Shown here piece by piece: positions 24,221 to 35,300 of a DNA stretch of 64,000 bases; the first letter of the stretch is position 1, and each line of letters opens with the position of its first letter. Source of the stretch: Typha latifolia (Eukaryota; Streptophyta; Magnoliopsida; Poales; Typhaceae); the NCBI GenBank assembly GCA_019914945.1, contig CM034105.1:12772001-12836000 (forward strand), read 5' to 3'. Below the pieces are notes generated by a model that saw nothing but the letters and a program-made list of their open reading frames with translations, had not been told where the DNA came from and made no database searches. Position numbers and translations under genes: made by a program.

Positions 24221-24904
24221 CTGAAACTAATCCTGCTGTTCACTAATTTTCTCAACTTTTCATATTAGTTTCGTTAGTGAGAATGGCATCAAAACATCCA
24301 GTGGTGTCACCTGTATCCATATATACAGTGAGCATTGTAAACTAAATTATCCAACTACCTTGTTTTGTAGCAACATAAAAGGAAAAAAAATTTAGCAATC
24401 CTTTCACTGATTTACCTTCTTGTAACATTAATTCCAATGTCATTGCAGTGTACACTACCTAGAAACCCCATCGCATCTTTCAGTGTACTCATTTAGAACA
24501 TTCAACCTTGTGAAATAAACATATTTATGAAGGGAATTTGTATCCAATGGAAAAAGGAAAATTCATATGTAACCTGTACAATCTAGAGAAATTCTGAAAG
24601 GGAAAAAAAAAACCAAAATTCTGATATATGATATTTCTTAGATAATTCAGTCCACCAAGACTCTCAAAAATGCAATACCTAACTGAGACTTTATAGCTTA
24701 ATTAACAAACTAGTTGCAAACAACCAGGCCAATGAACCACCTCAGACCAGACAAGTTGCAAGTTCCATATACTTCTAATTCAAATATCAATTTACAAGGG
24801 CGAGGTATGCACAATCTAATCATTTTAACAGAAATTCAACACTAGCCAGCAGCAGAAAAACAAGAATGATTCCTTGAAGAGGAAAAAAAAATCAATAGTG
24901 CAAT
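24221..24904. other. Region downstream of the DUF1639 gene
   Basis: AT-rich, without coding signal. It presumably includes the 3' UTR and terminator of the DUF1639 gene. Confidence 0.45.
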
Positions 24905-25800
24905 TCACCATTTTGTTCCTGCAAAATTCAAACAACACCAAAAGAAACCAATAAGATTTAGTCATAATTCATAATCTAACTAAAAACGTATTGGAATTGA
25001 AATTTAGAACGAGAACAATCTGCCCTGATTGATTACCTTTATTAACACTCTTGTACGAATCTGTAGTTATCTCCGATAGCATATAACCAGGGAAAACCGA
25101 CTGCATACAAAAGAGAAACAAAATTCATTAAGAAATCGATCGGGAAAAAAATCGAATCAAAAACCGAAAAAGAAAGAAACTTTCTTACATCGAGCTGCTT
25201 CTCAACGCTCTTGGGCCGCTTCTTGGGTTTCCGAGGAGGTTTCTTCTCCGTGAGAATCAAGAAATCCTCCTCAATTTCCTTCTTCGACAACTTGAGAAAA
25301 AACCTCGGCCGCTCCTCCTCCTTCTCCCTAACCTCCGATCTTAACCTCCTCGAACTCCGTCCTTTCTCCGCCGTTGCTGGCGACGGTGACGGAGACGACA
25401 ACGACTTCGGCAAACCCGCCTTCTTCCAAGCACTCCTCGTCCTCGCCGACGCTGCCAATACCATTGCCGCCACCACCTCCTTATTCCCCGATGAGGGTGG
25501 GATCCCTGACGAGGAAGGCGGCGGCGGCGGCGGCGGCGGAGAGTTTCTCTTCCCCGGAGCACTGGAAGCTGCCTTCCTCGTCCTCAGATTCGACGATCTC
25601 GCCGCAACAGCTACCACATCCACCTCCTTAACAGCGCGGGAGGATGCGCCAGGATTCCTACAGAGGAGGAGGCGATGAGTCTTCCAGCCTAGGAACTGAA
25701 AATTGTGGAGACGGGAGCGGGAGATCGGCCGCGGAGAAGAAGAAGAAGGTGGAGTCGGGTGCTTCGCCGGTGGGTCACCTCCGCCCTCTCCCTGCGCCAT
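24905..25800 (-). CDS. DUF1639 family protein
   Basis: Three exons, complement(join(24905..24918, 25037..25100, 25189..25800)), about 229 aa. Joins: GAT|GTAAGA to TGCAG|TCGG (phase 0), then AAAG|GTAATC to TGCAG|GAAC (phase 1), leading to TGA within a few codons. The N-terminal ~150 residues are Pro/Ser/Ala-rich and low in complexity. The conserved DUF1639 block follows: RPRFFLKLSKKEIEEDFLIL, TEKKPPRKPKKRPKSVEKQL, then after the intron SVFPGYMLSEITTDSYKS. The usual family form has Leu-Trp where this one has Tyr-Met. The very short third exon is the least certain part. Function in the family is not established; the Lys/Arg-rich PPRKPKKRPK could be a nuclear signal (inference). Confidence 0.85.
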
Positions 25801-26339
25801 TGTTAAGGCTGGGGCGGTGACCGTAACCCTTTCTTTCGAAAGCTTGGAGAAGACAAAAAGAGAGGGAAGCAGAAATCGAGAGAGAGAGATTGAGTGCTTA
25901 AAAAGTAAAGCTGTGGGGGGTATAGCGGGGATTTAATGTAATATGGGGGGCTATTTAAAAACTGAAAAGTAAGGTGAGTAATTTTACGGATTGAGCCCTC
26001 TATTTTTAATATTACAATATGGCTTCTCTTTCTGAAAAATAGCAACAGAACACAGTTTTTTTTAGTTTGAAACTACTAGTTTGAATTCTAAGCAGACTAA
26101 GAATTCTTCTAGTATTTACCCAAAAGGAGAAGGAATAAGAATAAACTAAAACTGTATAATTCAATCAGTCACACAGCTTTTGGGCATCAATTAATTGTCC
26201 AATGTTCATGTTTTGCCTTTCAAGTGCAAATATTATCTTTCATTCAAAAAGTCTGCAACACAACTTCAATCCCTATACTATTCACATGAATGCCAGAAGA
26301 ACAACAAACTGAAGAGACCCAAAAACATATATAACTCCA
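25801..26339. other. Promoter of the DUF1639 gene and 3' flank of the next gene
   Basis: On the minus strand a CT-rich leader (ctctctctcgatttctgc, around 25872-25890) precedes the DUF1639 ATG. The remainder is AT-rich with no gene. Confidence 0.5.
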
Positions 26340-26711
26340 TTACACCCACTCTTCGTCAGAATAGTTCAACAGCAGCCTTCGCCTCCTCTGCTCAGGCAGC
26401 CTTGCCGGGCTAGTCTGGGTTCCCACCGTAGCAGTGCCGGCGCTTGCAGTCTCATTCGGCTTTGTATCCTTCACCTTTAGGGGAAAAAATTGCAAAACTA
26501 TAAAGATTTCTGAAACCCACATATACTTTAAAAAGAGAAGAACTAGAAGAGGGTGAGGATTCTCCCTATTACATCCAGCTCTCTCTGATCAACTCTAGAT
26601 TCCTCCTCTGGATTTTTATGAGTTTGTACCACCTCTTTAGCTTTCACCTTTTAAAAAGATAATAGAAAACAAATACAAAGCAAAACATCAATATTCTTAA
26701 ATTCACATTAC

Positions 26712-26742
<31 letters not shown>

Positions 26743-27918
26743 AAGAAGAAGAAGAAGAAGAAAATGGTACGAGAATGTTTCTTTTTCTTGCATCCAACTC
26801 TCTTTGATCAACTCCAGCCTCCTCTGATTTTTTATGAGTTTGCACCACATCTTTAGATTTCACCTTTAGGAGGACAGTAGAAATCAAATACGATGCAAAA
26901 CACTAAAAGATTCTTAAAAACCCATATTGAAAAGAAAAGAGAGGAACAGGAAGATTGTACAAGGAGTTTTCTTTCTCTTTCACCCTTCTCTTTCTGATCA
27001 ACTCCAGTCTTTCTGGGATCCAACTCTCTCTGATCAGCACCACTCGCCTCCTCTGCTCTTTTATCAGTTTGTACTCTTTCGTTGCCTTTCATCTTTAGGA
27101 AGACAATATAAATCAAATACGATACAATACGTCTAAATTCTTAGAACCCCCATATGGAAAGAAAAGAGAAGAACAAGAAGATTGTACAAGGAATTTTCTT
27201 TTTCTTTCACCCTCCTCTCTCTGATCAACTCCTGTCTTTCTGGGTTCCAACTCTCTCTGATCAACACCAGTCGCCTCCTTTGCTCTTTTATCAGTCTGTA
27301 TTCTTAAGTTGCCCTTCGTCTTTAGGAAGACAATAGAAAACAAAAACAACGCAAAACATTAAGATCCTCGAAACCCGCATACTAAGAAAGAAGATAGGAA
27401 CAAGAAAATGGTACGAGGATTTTTCTTTTTCTTGCATCCGGCTCTCTGTGATCAACACCAGTCTCCTCCTTTCTCGCAGCCTTTAGTATTATCCATATAA
27501 CCATCAATATTCTCGAAACCCACATACTAAAAAGAAGAGAATAACAAGAAGATGACAATGAATTTTTCTTCTTACATCCGACTCTCTGCGATCAACTTCA
27601 TCTCCCTTGTTTGATTCGTAAGTTGGCACCTTTTGGAAAGGCATAAGATTGATATAATCCAAGACAAATTAAGAACCATCAATATTCTTGGAACCCAAAC
27701 ATACAAAGGAAAAGAGTGTTTTCCTCATTTCTTACATCTCTTTCCCTTGGTTGTCGATCAGTTGGTGCCCGAGGGGCATTGCGATCAGACGAGTATAGAT
27801 TCTGATAATATCGGCTGGTCACCGAGGTTCCAGTGGGACTAGCGGCGCGACGTGGATAGAGCTGCTTCCGACGAGAAGAAGCACGGTGGAAAGAAGGCGG
27901 TGGGGCCTTGTCAGCCAT
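26340..27918 (-). CDS. Unrecognised protein built from a tandem array of duplicated exons
   Basis: Eight exons, all joined in phase 0: complement(join(26340..26474, 26573..26647, 26792..26863, 26961..27092, 27188..27319, 27436..27480, 27576..27629, 27736..27918)), about 275 aa. Exon 1 starts MADKAPPPSFHRASSRRKQL. The last exon ends RRRRLLLNYSDEEWV then stop. Exons 2-7 each carry a version of one unit centred on G-V-D-Q-R-E-L-D preceded by Q-T-[DH]-K and E-E/K-E-A. Exons 4 and 5 are both 132 nt, closely similar, and contain the unit twice. Donors: exons 1, 2 and 7 use GAT|GTAAGA, GAT|GTAAGA and GAT|GTAATA. Exons 3 and 6 have GAT|GCAAGA at the same place (GC-AG introns, or a later CTC|GTACC). 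Exons 4 and 5 have lost that site and would use CTT|GTACAA. Acceptors are near-identical (CCTAAAG| or close). The product is highly charged, has no membrane segment, and is likely unstructured or coiled. Function unknown. Confidence 0.68.
26500..27650 (-). repeat. Exon-intron tandem repeat array within the gene
   Basis: Six degenerate copies of one exon-plus-intron unit, with exon starts at 27629, 27480, 27319, 27092, 26863 and 26647 (minus strand); spacing is 149-229 bases. Introns also align (aaacccatattgaaaagaaa against accccca-tatggaaagaaa, and similar). The two middle copies, 227-229 bases apart, are the most alike and so probably the youngest. Confidence 0.8.
26713..26763 (+). repeat. 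(GAA)n / (TTC)n microsatellite in an intron
   Basis: About 16 perfect AAG units. On the minus (sense) strand this is a TTC/CTT run inside the intron between exons 6 and 7 of the tandem-exon gene. Confidence 0.92.
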
Positions 27919-29018
27919 GGATGGTACTGCTGCTCTGCTTGTGGGATGAAATGAGCTCAAGATTTGGTGATCAGGATCAAGACTACTACTTTCTTTGAAG
28001 AATTTCCTAAGTAGGGAACAAAGAAGAAGGGGGATGAGAGAGAGAGAAGGGAATGGAAACAAGAGAGTGGTGTTGAGAGAGGCGGGAAAGATGAGGCAAC
28101 GGCAAACAAACGACTTTTTAAATGACAAACTTTAACCAAATTAAGCATATGGTCGACTTGGGTTAAGTTTTAGTGCTCACAGGCCCAAATTACTGGGCTT
28201 AAGTTGAGCAATAGAACAACAATAGAACAACAATAGAAGGCCCCACCGCCTTTTTGCATGTATACTCCTCCAAAGTTCTTTATTTGCGTATCTATCCTTT
28301 AAAATGTGTGTACCTTTCAAAACCTTTGATCTTTGCATAGACGTATTATTTTTCTAACAACTATGAATTAAAATCTTACTAATTTAAAGGATGAAAAAGA
28401 TATTACTAGTCTTAAGTTGAAAGAAACTATACGTAGGTTACATAGGAAATAACTTAAAAAGACATCATATAGAAAGGAGGAATTCCATTCCTTTCCTATC
28501 TCAATGAAAAGCCACCGGAAGCTCAAGAGATGGCCAGTGTCCTGCCGGAGCCTCAATCACATCAACGTCGTCTAGGAAAAACGACCGTCAGAATGTATGT
28601 CAACATATTAATTCTACACAGACAACTTTAATTATGTCATGCCAGCTTATAAACTGATGCATCGACCCCACATCAAACAAGGCCACCTGAATCGATCTAC
28701 ATAAGTTGGTTCCCATAGAATCTCCAAGAAATAGTACAAGTAGATTTGTTTTATAAAAGTAAATCATTCATTAATTCTCCTAACATCTAATTACAAAGGC
28801 TGCAGAAGGTGCAGGATGTGCCTTAGTCATATGATAAAAAAAAAAGATCAACAGAGTAAATAACGCATGCAATCCAAACCTTGTAGATCTAGAGACGGTA
28901 TACAGTGATCGTACAATATATGACTCCAGAAATCAAGCATGTCAATTCTATAACAAAAGTTTCCTTTCTTTCATATCAGTCACTCCTCACCTATATAGCT
29001 ATATCGCCTCAAAAATTC

Positions 29019-29024
<6 letters not shown>

Positions 29025-29072
<48 letters not shown>
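29025..29072 (+). repeat. (TA)n microsatellite
   Basis: About 24 AT units without interruption. Confidence 0.92.
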
Positions 29073-29075
<3 letters not shown>

Positions 29076-29537
29076 AGAGGTACTTTACAGCCTTCTCAGG
29101 ATGGCAAATAACATCAACTACAATGCTAGAGTCTCTTCAACCAAAATATAAGAACTATATGAGTTTCTGAAGAAGGATCAGAGCCTCGACTTCTAATGTA
29201 GAACTCTTAGAAACTGAGCCTGCTAAGAGATGGATTAGATTGGCTTGGTCAGCACGAGATACAACACTAAACTCTCCTGATCTGTCCACCAGATCTCAAG
29301 ACCCATCAAAATTAATTTTAAAAACAAACACCACCGGGGAGGTCAAGTTGCATGGAAAATTTGGATCAGATTGGCCTAAAAAATTATATAACCCTACTCT
29401 CCAACCGAAGCATAAAAATACAAATTATCACGTACAATTCCTCCTTTTTATACCACTGTAGTAGTACTACGTAACACACACGTGCATAAGTTAAAGTGAG
29501 TTGAAATTTTTATTCGTATTGTTTAACTCCCTCCTAG

Positions 29538-29542
<5 letters not shown>

Positions 29543-29580
<38 letters not shown>
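29543..29580 (+). repeat. (TA)n microsatellite
   Basis: About 19 AT units. Confidence 0.92.
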
Positions 29581-29585
<5 letters not shown>

Positions 29586-30060
29586 CATTATTTTTTCTAT
29601 TCAACAACAAGTGAAAATAATATTCCGTTACAACTGTAAAAGATTTGACCATTTTGCTTCTTATATTATCTCTGTTTAGAAATATTTCAATGTCTAAATA
29701 TAAAAGTGAGAAAATTTGAGATGAGAAAGATTGTAAAAGAAAAATTCTTATTATATTATTAGAGATATGGTAGTAGTAGTAGTACTGTGTATAACAGCAA
29801 CTGATTACCAGCTAAAGCCGTATCATATTCACAAACACACAACCACTTACATGGAACAAAGCTAGAAAGAGAAAAAGAAACAAACAGGAAAAGGCAAAAG
29901 AGAGGAGATCTAGAAAAAAAAAAGCCCATAAAAAAGAAAGAAAAAAAAAGCAACTCCTATAATTGCAAACAAACAACCAGCCAACCAACCAACCAACCCA
30001 TATGGATGGATCTCTCGCCCATCTCTCCCTCCCAATAATTTCAATCAAATCCAACCCCAC

Positions 30061-30708
30061 CTATCCTTCAACCTTCATACTCTTACTCCCACATTTACAT
30101 AATAAGTAGCTAAGAACGCTCGTACTAGTAATATCTACGTTAAGTATTGGTCTAACTCCTAATCCATTGCAATTGGTATCACTATACGCTAATCTTCTTT
30201 GCGTGCTATTACGCACTAATGCCGTGTTCGAGCCGGCGGACTTGCTCCGGAGAAGCGGGGACGGGCACACCGTGCCCGACGACCGGGGTCGGCGGCGGCA
30301 GCTCAAGGTCCTACTTCTTCCGAACCACGAGAATGGCGGCGGCTGGAGTATTCCTTTTCTGGTAGCTCCTTCGTCGGTGGAGTCCATGAGCTGGCGGAGG
30401 TTGATAGCACTGTGATTTACGAGGCGGGCGGTGGGAGGAGGTGGTGGTTTTGGGTGGAGGAGAGGGGACGGGAGGAGCCTGCCGTTGGAGAAGAGGGAGT
30501 CAGCGGGGGAGGGGTCGGGGAGGGGGAAGTCGGCGCCGGGTTTGAAGTGGAAGTCGACGGACGCCGAGTCTAGTAGTGGGGATGGGGATGGGGATGGGGA
30601 TGGGTTGGGTTCGGTTGGGGTGCGGTCGGAATAAGAGAGGTCGTGGGAGAAGGAGATTCTTGGGCTTGTCGGATTGGAAGATGCTAAACTTTCTGTGCGC
30701 AGATCCAT
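30061..30708 (-). CDS. MAKR/BKI1-like membrane-associated kinase regulator (probable)
   Basis: A single open exon of 215 aa from the ATG at 30708. It opens MDLRTESLASSNPTSPRISF, a head seen in plant proteins related to membrane-associated kinase regulators. A Pro/Ser-rich section follows, then DFHFKPG and PADSLFSNGRLLPSPL, resembling the family's F-[ADE]-[ADE]-LF-x-G-x-LLP block. A basic Ser/Arg-rich middle (RSRTLSCRRRPRSSG) and a C-terminus with ILNVDITSTSVLSYLLCKCG and KSMKVEG end the protein. There is no transmembrane segment. MAKR/BKI1 proteins are phosphorylated by and bind receptor kinases at the plasma membrane; that role is inferred from weak motif likeness only. A TATA element and a (GA)n tract lie just upstream. 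Confidence 0.6.
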   Translation of the reverse strand: MDLRTESLASSNPTSPRISFSHDLSYSDRTPTEPNPSPSPSPSPLLDSASVDFHFKPGADFPLPDPSPADSLFSNGRLLPSPLLHPKPPPPPTARLVNHSAINLRQLMDSTDEGATRKGILQPPPFSWFGRSRTLSCRRRPRSSGTVCPSPLLRSKSAGSNTALVRNSTQRRLAYSDTNCNGLGVRPILNVDITSTSVLSYLLCKCGSKSMKVEG

Positions 30709-30806
30709 GCCGAGTATTTGGTTTAGAGAGAGAGAGTGGAGAAGTTAATTGGGGAGTTAATGGTGCAGAAAAAGGTCTCATGGAAGAGAGGGGGAATCTT
30801 GGGAGG

Positions 30807-30814
30807 GTATATAT

Positions 30815-30817
<3 letters not shown>
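30807..30817 (-). promoter_or_regulatory. TATA box of the MAKR-like gene
   Basis: Read on the minus strand, TTTATATATA lies about 100 bases before the ATG and directly downstream of the (CT)n run. Spacing suits a 5' UTR of about 70 bases. Confidence 0.5.

Positions 30818-30820
<3 letters not shown>

Positions 30821-30851
<31 letters not shown>
30821..30851 (+). repeat. (GA)n tract in the MAKR-like promoter
   Basis: About 15 GA units immediately upstream of the putative TATA element. GA/CT tracts near plant promoters can bind GAGA-binding BBR/BPC factors; whether this one does is unknown. Confidence 0.85.
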
Positions 30852-30857
<6 letters not shown>

Positions 30858-32329
30858 GTCGCCGTCTCTACCCACCTACTGACGCCGTTTGGCGTGTGAC
30901 CGGAGATTTGGATCAATATAGAACTTATAAATTTAAACAAGCTAGCTAGACTTCTACGTCAAAATGAGTTTTTGATCAAACTTACTCCTCTCCGAAATTT
31001 AATTTACTAAAATGTACTGCATCTCAAACTTAATTTAAAAGGGGGTTAATTTTACTACAGCTGTTAATAAAATGTTATATTTATTAATGTTTTATTTGGA
31101 AGAAGAAGAAGCGGCATAACAAGTCCAACATCTTCTTCTGATATATTTAATTAGCGTTTTATGTGTGATAAAAAGAAAACTTAAAAAAAAAAAAAAAAAC
31201 TAAGCTGAATGTATGAGTGTTTGAGCATTTATCTAAATAAAATAAACTGACGATAAATTTAGTAGTTTACATAAAGAAACAACTGATATGATCATTTCTA
31301 TTACTTCAGCATTTTAATGACAACTATAATAACGTAAACTCTTTTTATTATTAAGATTGATGTGCTCTCTATTTTGATAAATAAAGTTTGGGAGACTTTA
31401 ATTTGGTCAAAATTCTCAAAATATGTATCCAAATCGTCGAGTATCATCATACCTATTTACCTACTAAGTGCATGCCATATTGGATGCTTCTATTTAAACT
31501 TTTCGGAATTTTAATTGATAAAAGTCACTTGGTCCGGCCAATAGTTCGGGATTCTAATGATGTGTTTCATATGTTTACAATTGAAACATTTTTTATCAAT
31601 TGAGATTATTACGTATGAGCTTCCGTACCCTTCAATTTTTTATATGTAGGAGGGTTAGGTGAAGATGACTGAGAGAATTTTTTGTTGGCTTTTCCCGGGG
31701 ACAGATTGGAGTACAGAGGATTTATTTAGATCTTGGCTTTTTGTCCTTGGGTTTAATTCTCATAGTTCTAGTTTCCATAGTAGTATTGTGGGCATTATTT
31801 TAAGATAAGGTTAGAGAGCTGAGGAACGTGCATGAGATTAATAAAGCTTATCAAGGAGAGTAATAAGTTATTACGTATCAAAATAAGCCAAAAAGCCAAT
31901 CACCTAAATACTCTACCTAAAAGTTGAAAGGAATAAAAAAAGAAATATTATGTACCTATCATAAAGCAATATAATAAATATCTTGTAGTAAACAAGTCAA
32001 ATAAATATATGAGCAGAGAAGGATAAAGGAAGGGGAGGAAAGTGGAGAAAGTAACTATTAGGATCATCATGTTGTTCAGGATGTCAACCAGACAATAGGA
32101 GAGTACAAAAGATGTGTCTTTCATCAAAATGAGGTTTGCTTATACCAATAGGAATCACCATCCAAGGTAATTTGCAAACCAACTAATTGTATATACAGAA
32201 AAACCAGCTGATATGCCTCTTTTCTGATGGACTTATATATGTGTGGATGTACAATTGATGTAATCGTCATATACATCATCTACAAGTAACTAAGAAAACC
32301 AATTCCGTAACACAGGAAAATCGCGATCA
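30852..32329. other. Intergenic between MAKR-like promoter and AMSH 3' end
   Basis: AT-rich. The 32040-32330 part is probably the 3' UTR of the AMSH gene. An open frame at 31388-31603 has no recognisable motif and is not called. Confidence 0.45.
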
Positions 32330-35300
32330 TCATCGTAGATCCACCACCTCGAACTTGAGTTTAGGGACCATGTAAACATCACTGCAGTGGTCGTAGAGGG
32401 GACCTCCATCTGATGGTTGTTGGTGTGGATGGAAGCCTCTTTGAGGGCATTGCTTTATGACTGACATGCCCCCCGGAGTCGTCAATCGAAATATTCCGTG
32501 ATTTCTGCATGCATGGAGAAAAAAATAAATATAGAACATTTGGCAAGCATCCAATTTCTATGCACTCCAATTGAGCATTATTAAGGACTCGCCTTAGAGA
32601 AGAAGCATAAATCACAGGTTAGAAAACCTAGATTATCATTTTCACGAGAGATGGCCAACAAAAAGTAGTTCACACTATTATGGTGGCAATGGAAGACTGC
32701 ATGAGATAGCAAAGCACAGAAATGGCTTAAATATTTAGATGCATTCTTACCTTGAACTATCTTTTGGTGCCATAACTATTGCGATGGCTTCAGGCAATAA
32801 AACCTAATATTTCAAGAGAGGTGCTATGTCAGGAAAAATAAAGACCAAGATATCAGTTGTAATTTAGAGATATCACATATAGGGATAATAAAACAACTAT
32901 AGCATCTAGATAGTGTCACCTGGTAAGAATAATGAGTATGGAGATCGATCGATGACATGAAGCATGACTGTGTAGGATGAGTCTGCACATTTGGAAGTAG
33001 ACATTTTGTCAAGATTAAGATGGTAGTAAACAAAAGAATAAAAAGACTTCAAGAAAGTAAATACAGTATTTATCATCTTGGCTGATATACAAGCTATCTC
33101 ATGAAAAATACAATCTTCTCGCCAACAATCCTACTGGTTGGAGTACATACAAATTATATCATGAAACACAGGTGCAACAACACAACAAGAAAGGTTAGGA
33201 ATGATAATTTTGGACATTTATCCTGCCTCAGAGACTTCTAAAATCAATTCAGAGCCCTCCAGATATGGAGGGCCTATCTGGAAGATTAAATGAAGAATTC
33301 AAGGTTTGTAATCTAAATTTTACATATATATACATACATATCAAAGATCTCTGTTGGCTCCTCACAAGGGAGTCAGTCAATTACAAAGTATACTTCTAAA
33401 AGTACATATAACACAGTACTTCTATTATGTTCAAGTGTTCATTACATAAATGAAGGTTTATAGGATCTGGAATGTAGAAAACTAGAGATGAATGAAGGTA
33501 TCAGAACTTGGAAGGCAACAATGAAGATCAATAAGTGTAAGCATGTAACGGTGAAAATACAACACAAGTGGCATATACCTGCCAATACAGATAAAACATT
33601 TTGTCATGTCAATCTCATATATGGCACAAATTCCATGTTTGAGCACAATACAGATAACATACTTTGTCATGTCAATCTCATATATTGCACAGGAACATGT
33701 ATAACCTACCAGAACTCAGGCAGTCTCCCAAATAGTCTAGTTGGCGCATATCTATTGCAAATACTCTCAGAGTGTACATCCAAGACCACAACTAATGCAA
33801 CAAGTCTAGTATGTTTAAAGTATTTACCAATCACTAGTTCACCACCAACAGAAGGTTTGGCAAGCTCTGAACTTGAAGGCATTCATAATTTCAAAAAAAA
33901 TGAAATCAGCAGAGGTCAAATATTTTTTTTTATATACTTCATATTAACAAAATGAAATGGAAATTCAAATTATTATTACTCTGCAAAACTAGGGATAAAG
34001 TATAAACTATTGTAAGAGATACAGAACAAGCTACAATGAAATGGGATCAGCTTCTTGCAAGAAAGATTTACATATTATAGCACATGGAACTCATATTATC
34101 ATGACGGCAACATGCTAGGAATGAATGCAAACTTTTTGATGGAACACTCACATGAATCCAACCAAGAGAAAAAAGGGAATTCTTGTCCAGGTAGTCAAAA
34201 ACTTCTTCTTCATTTGTTGTCTGGCACTGAAATTTCGAAAAGAAAATATTAGGAAGACACACTTTGATAAAAGAATGAAAAGACAAATACCAAAAAATCT
34301 TACTGAATCGGATGTTGACTCCTGTTTTGGTATGACGAGGGCTGTCAAATAGAATATTCTATTTTTCTGTGATACAGAAAACAGTGAAAGGTGAACACAT
34401 AATTACATAGTGCAAATCTTATTAGGTAAACATTCAGTCCTGTAAAGCTCATATCTTACAAGTGAACCTGCAAGTATACCACATGTTTCCAAGTTCCTAT
34501 CAGTATTTGACTTTGCAAATCTCATGAAGCTGTCCATCATTGTTGTTGACTGCGATGAAGTGGAAAAAAAAAGATAATGAACTGACTAAACAATACCAAC
34601 AAAGGTAAAAAATTATTCCATATCCTAGGTTGCTTATAAGACAGAATCCTGTTAGCAAAAGATGGAAGAACTATCTGAAGCTCCAGAGAAGTGTATAGTT
34701 CTCACTATATGAACTTGCACAGGAGCTTGAGCCCTAATTAGCTCATCTTGTAACTGAATTGTTTGACTAGAATTAGAATCAGAAACTTGTGATGTGACAG
34801 CAATCAAATCCTGTACTTCTGCACGGACAGGCGGAGGAGAAGGTTCTCTGCTGATATCGACCTTAGCTAGAGATTCTGCAATGTCTAAAGTAACCATTGG
34901 ACGAGATTGTTCATCAACTGATAATCCAGCATCATGCAGGGAAAGAACTTCCTCAAGTGGAGTTTTGTCATGTTCCGTTGTCCCACTATCATTTGTATCT
35001 GCAGGTTTATTTTGTGTTGGTTGAAGCAGGCTGCTACAGTCAAAATCATAGATGTTAACACAGCTATGTACTCCACTTTTCACACAATACTATTTATCAG
35101 AAATATGAAAAGTAGGAACAAAGGTGAGGGAAAGAAAGTTATGCAGAAAATCTAGAAACTAAAGAGGTGACAACAACATTGGGGAAAATAGGCTTTGGCT
35201 TCTTCTTTCAAAAGGTTATAATAACTAGGGAAGACTAACAAGAGCACTAATATACTAGATCATCCCTTTGAATACACCAAATAATCTAGTAAAACGCATA

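Larger units (their letters stand above)
27919..30060. other. Intergenic between the tandem-exon gene and the MAKR-like gene
   Basis: Positions 27919-28130 hold the probable leader and promoter of the tandem-exon gene (CT-rich on the minus strand). The rest is AT-rich with two long TA microsatellites (29025-29072, 29543-29580). No gene seen. Confidence 0.5.

Noticed and set aside
33488..33955. Plus-strand frame of 155 codons
   Set aside because: It lies inside an AMSH intron on the opposite strand, spans the 63-bp duplication and has no recognisable motif.
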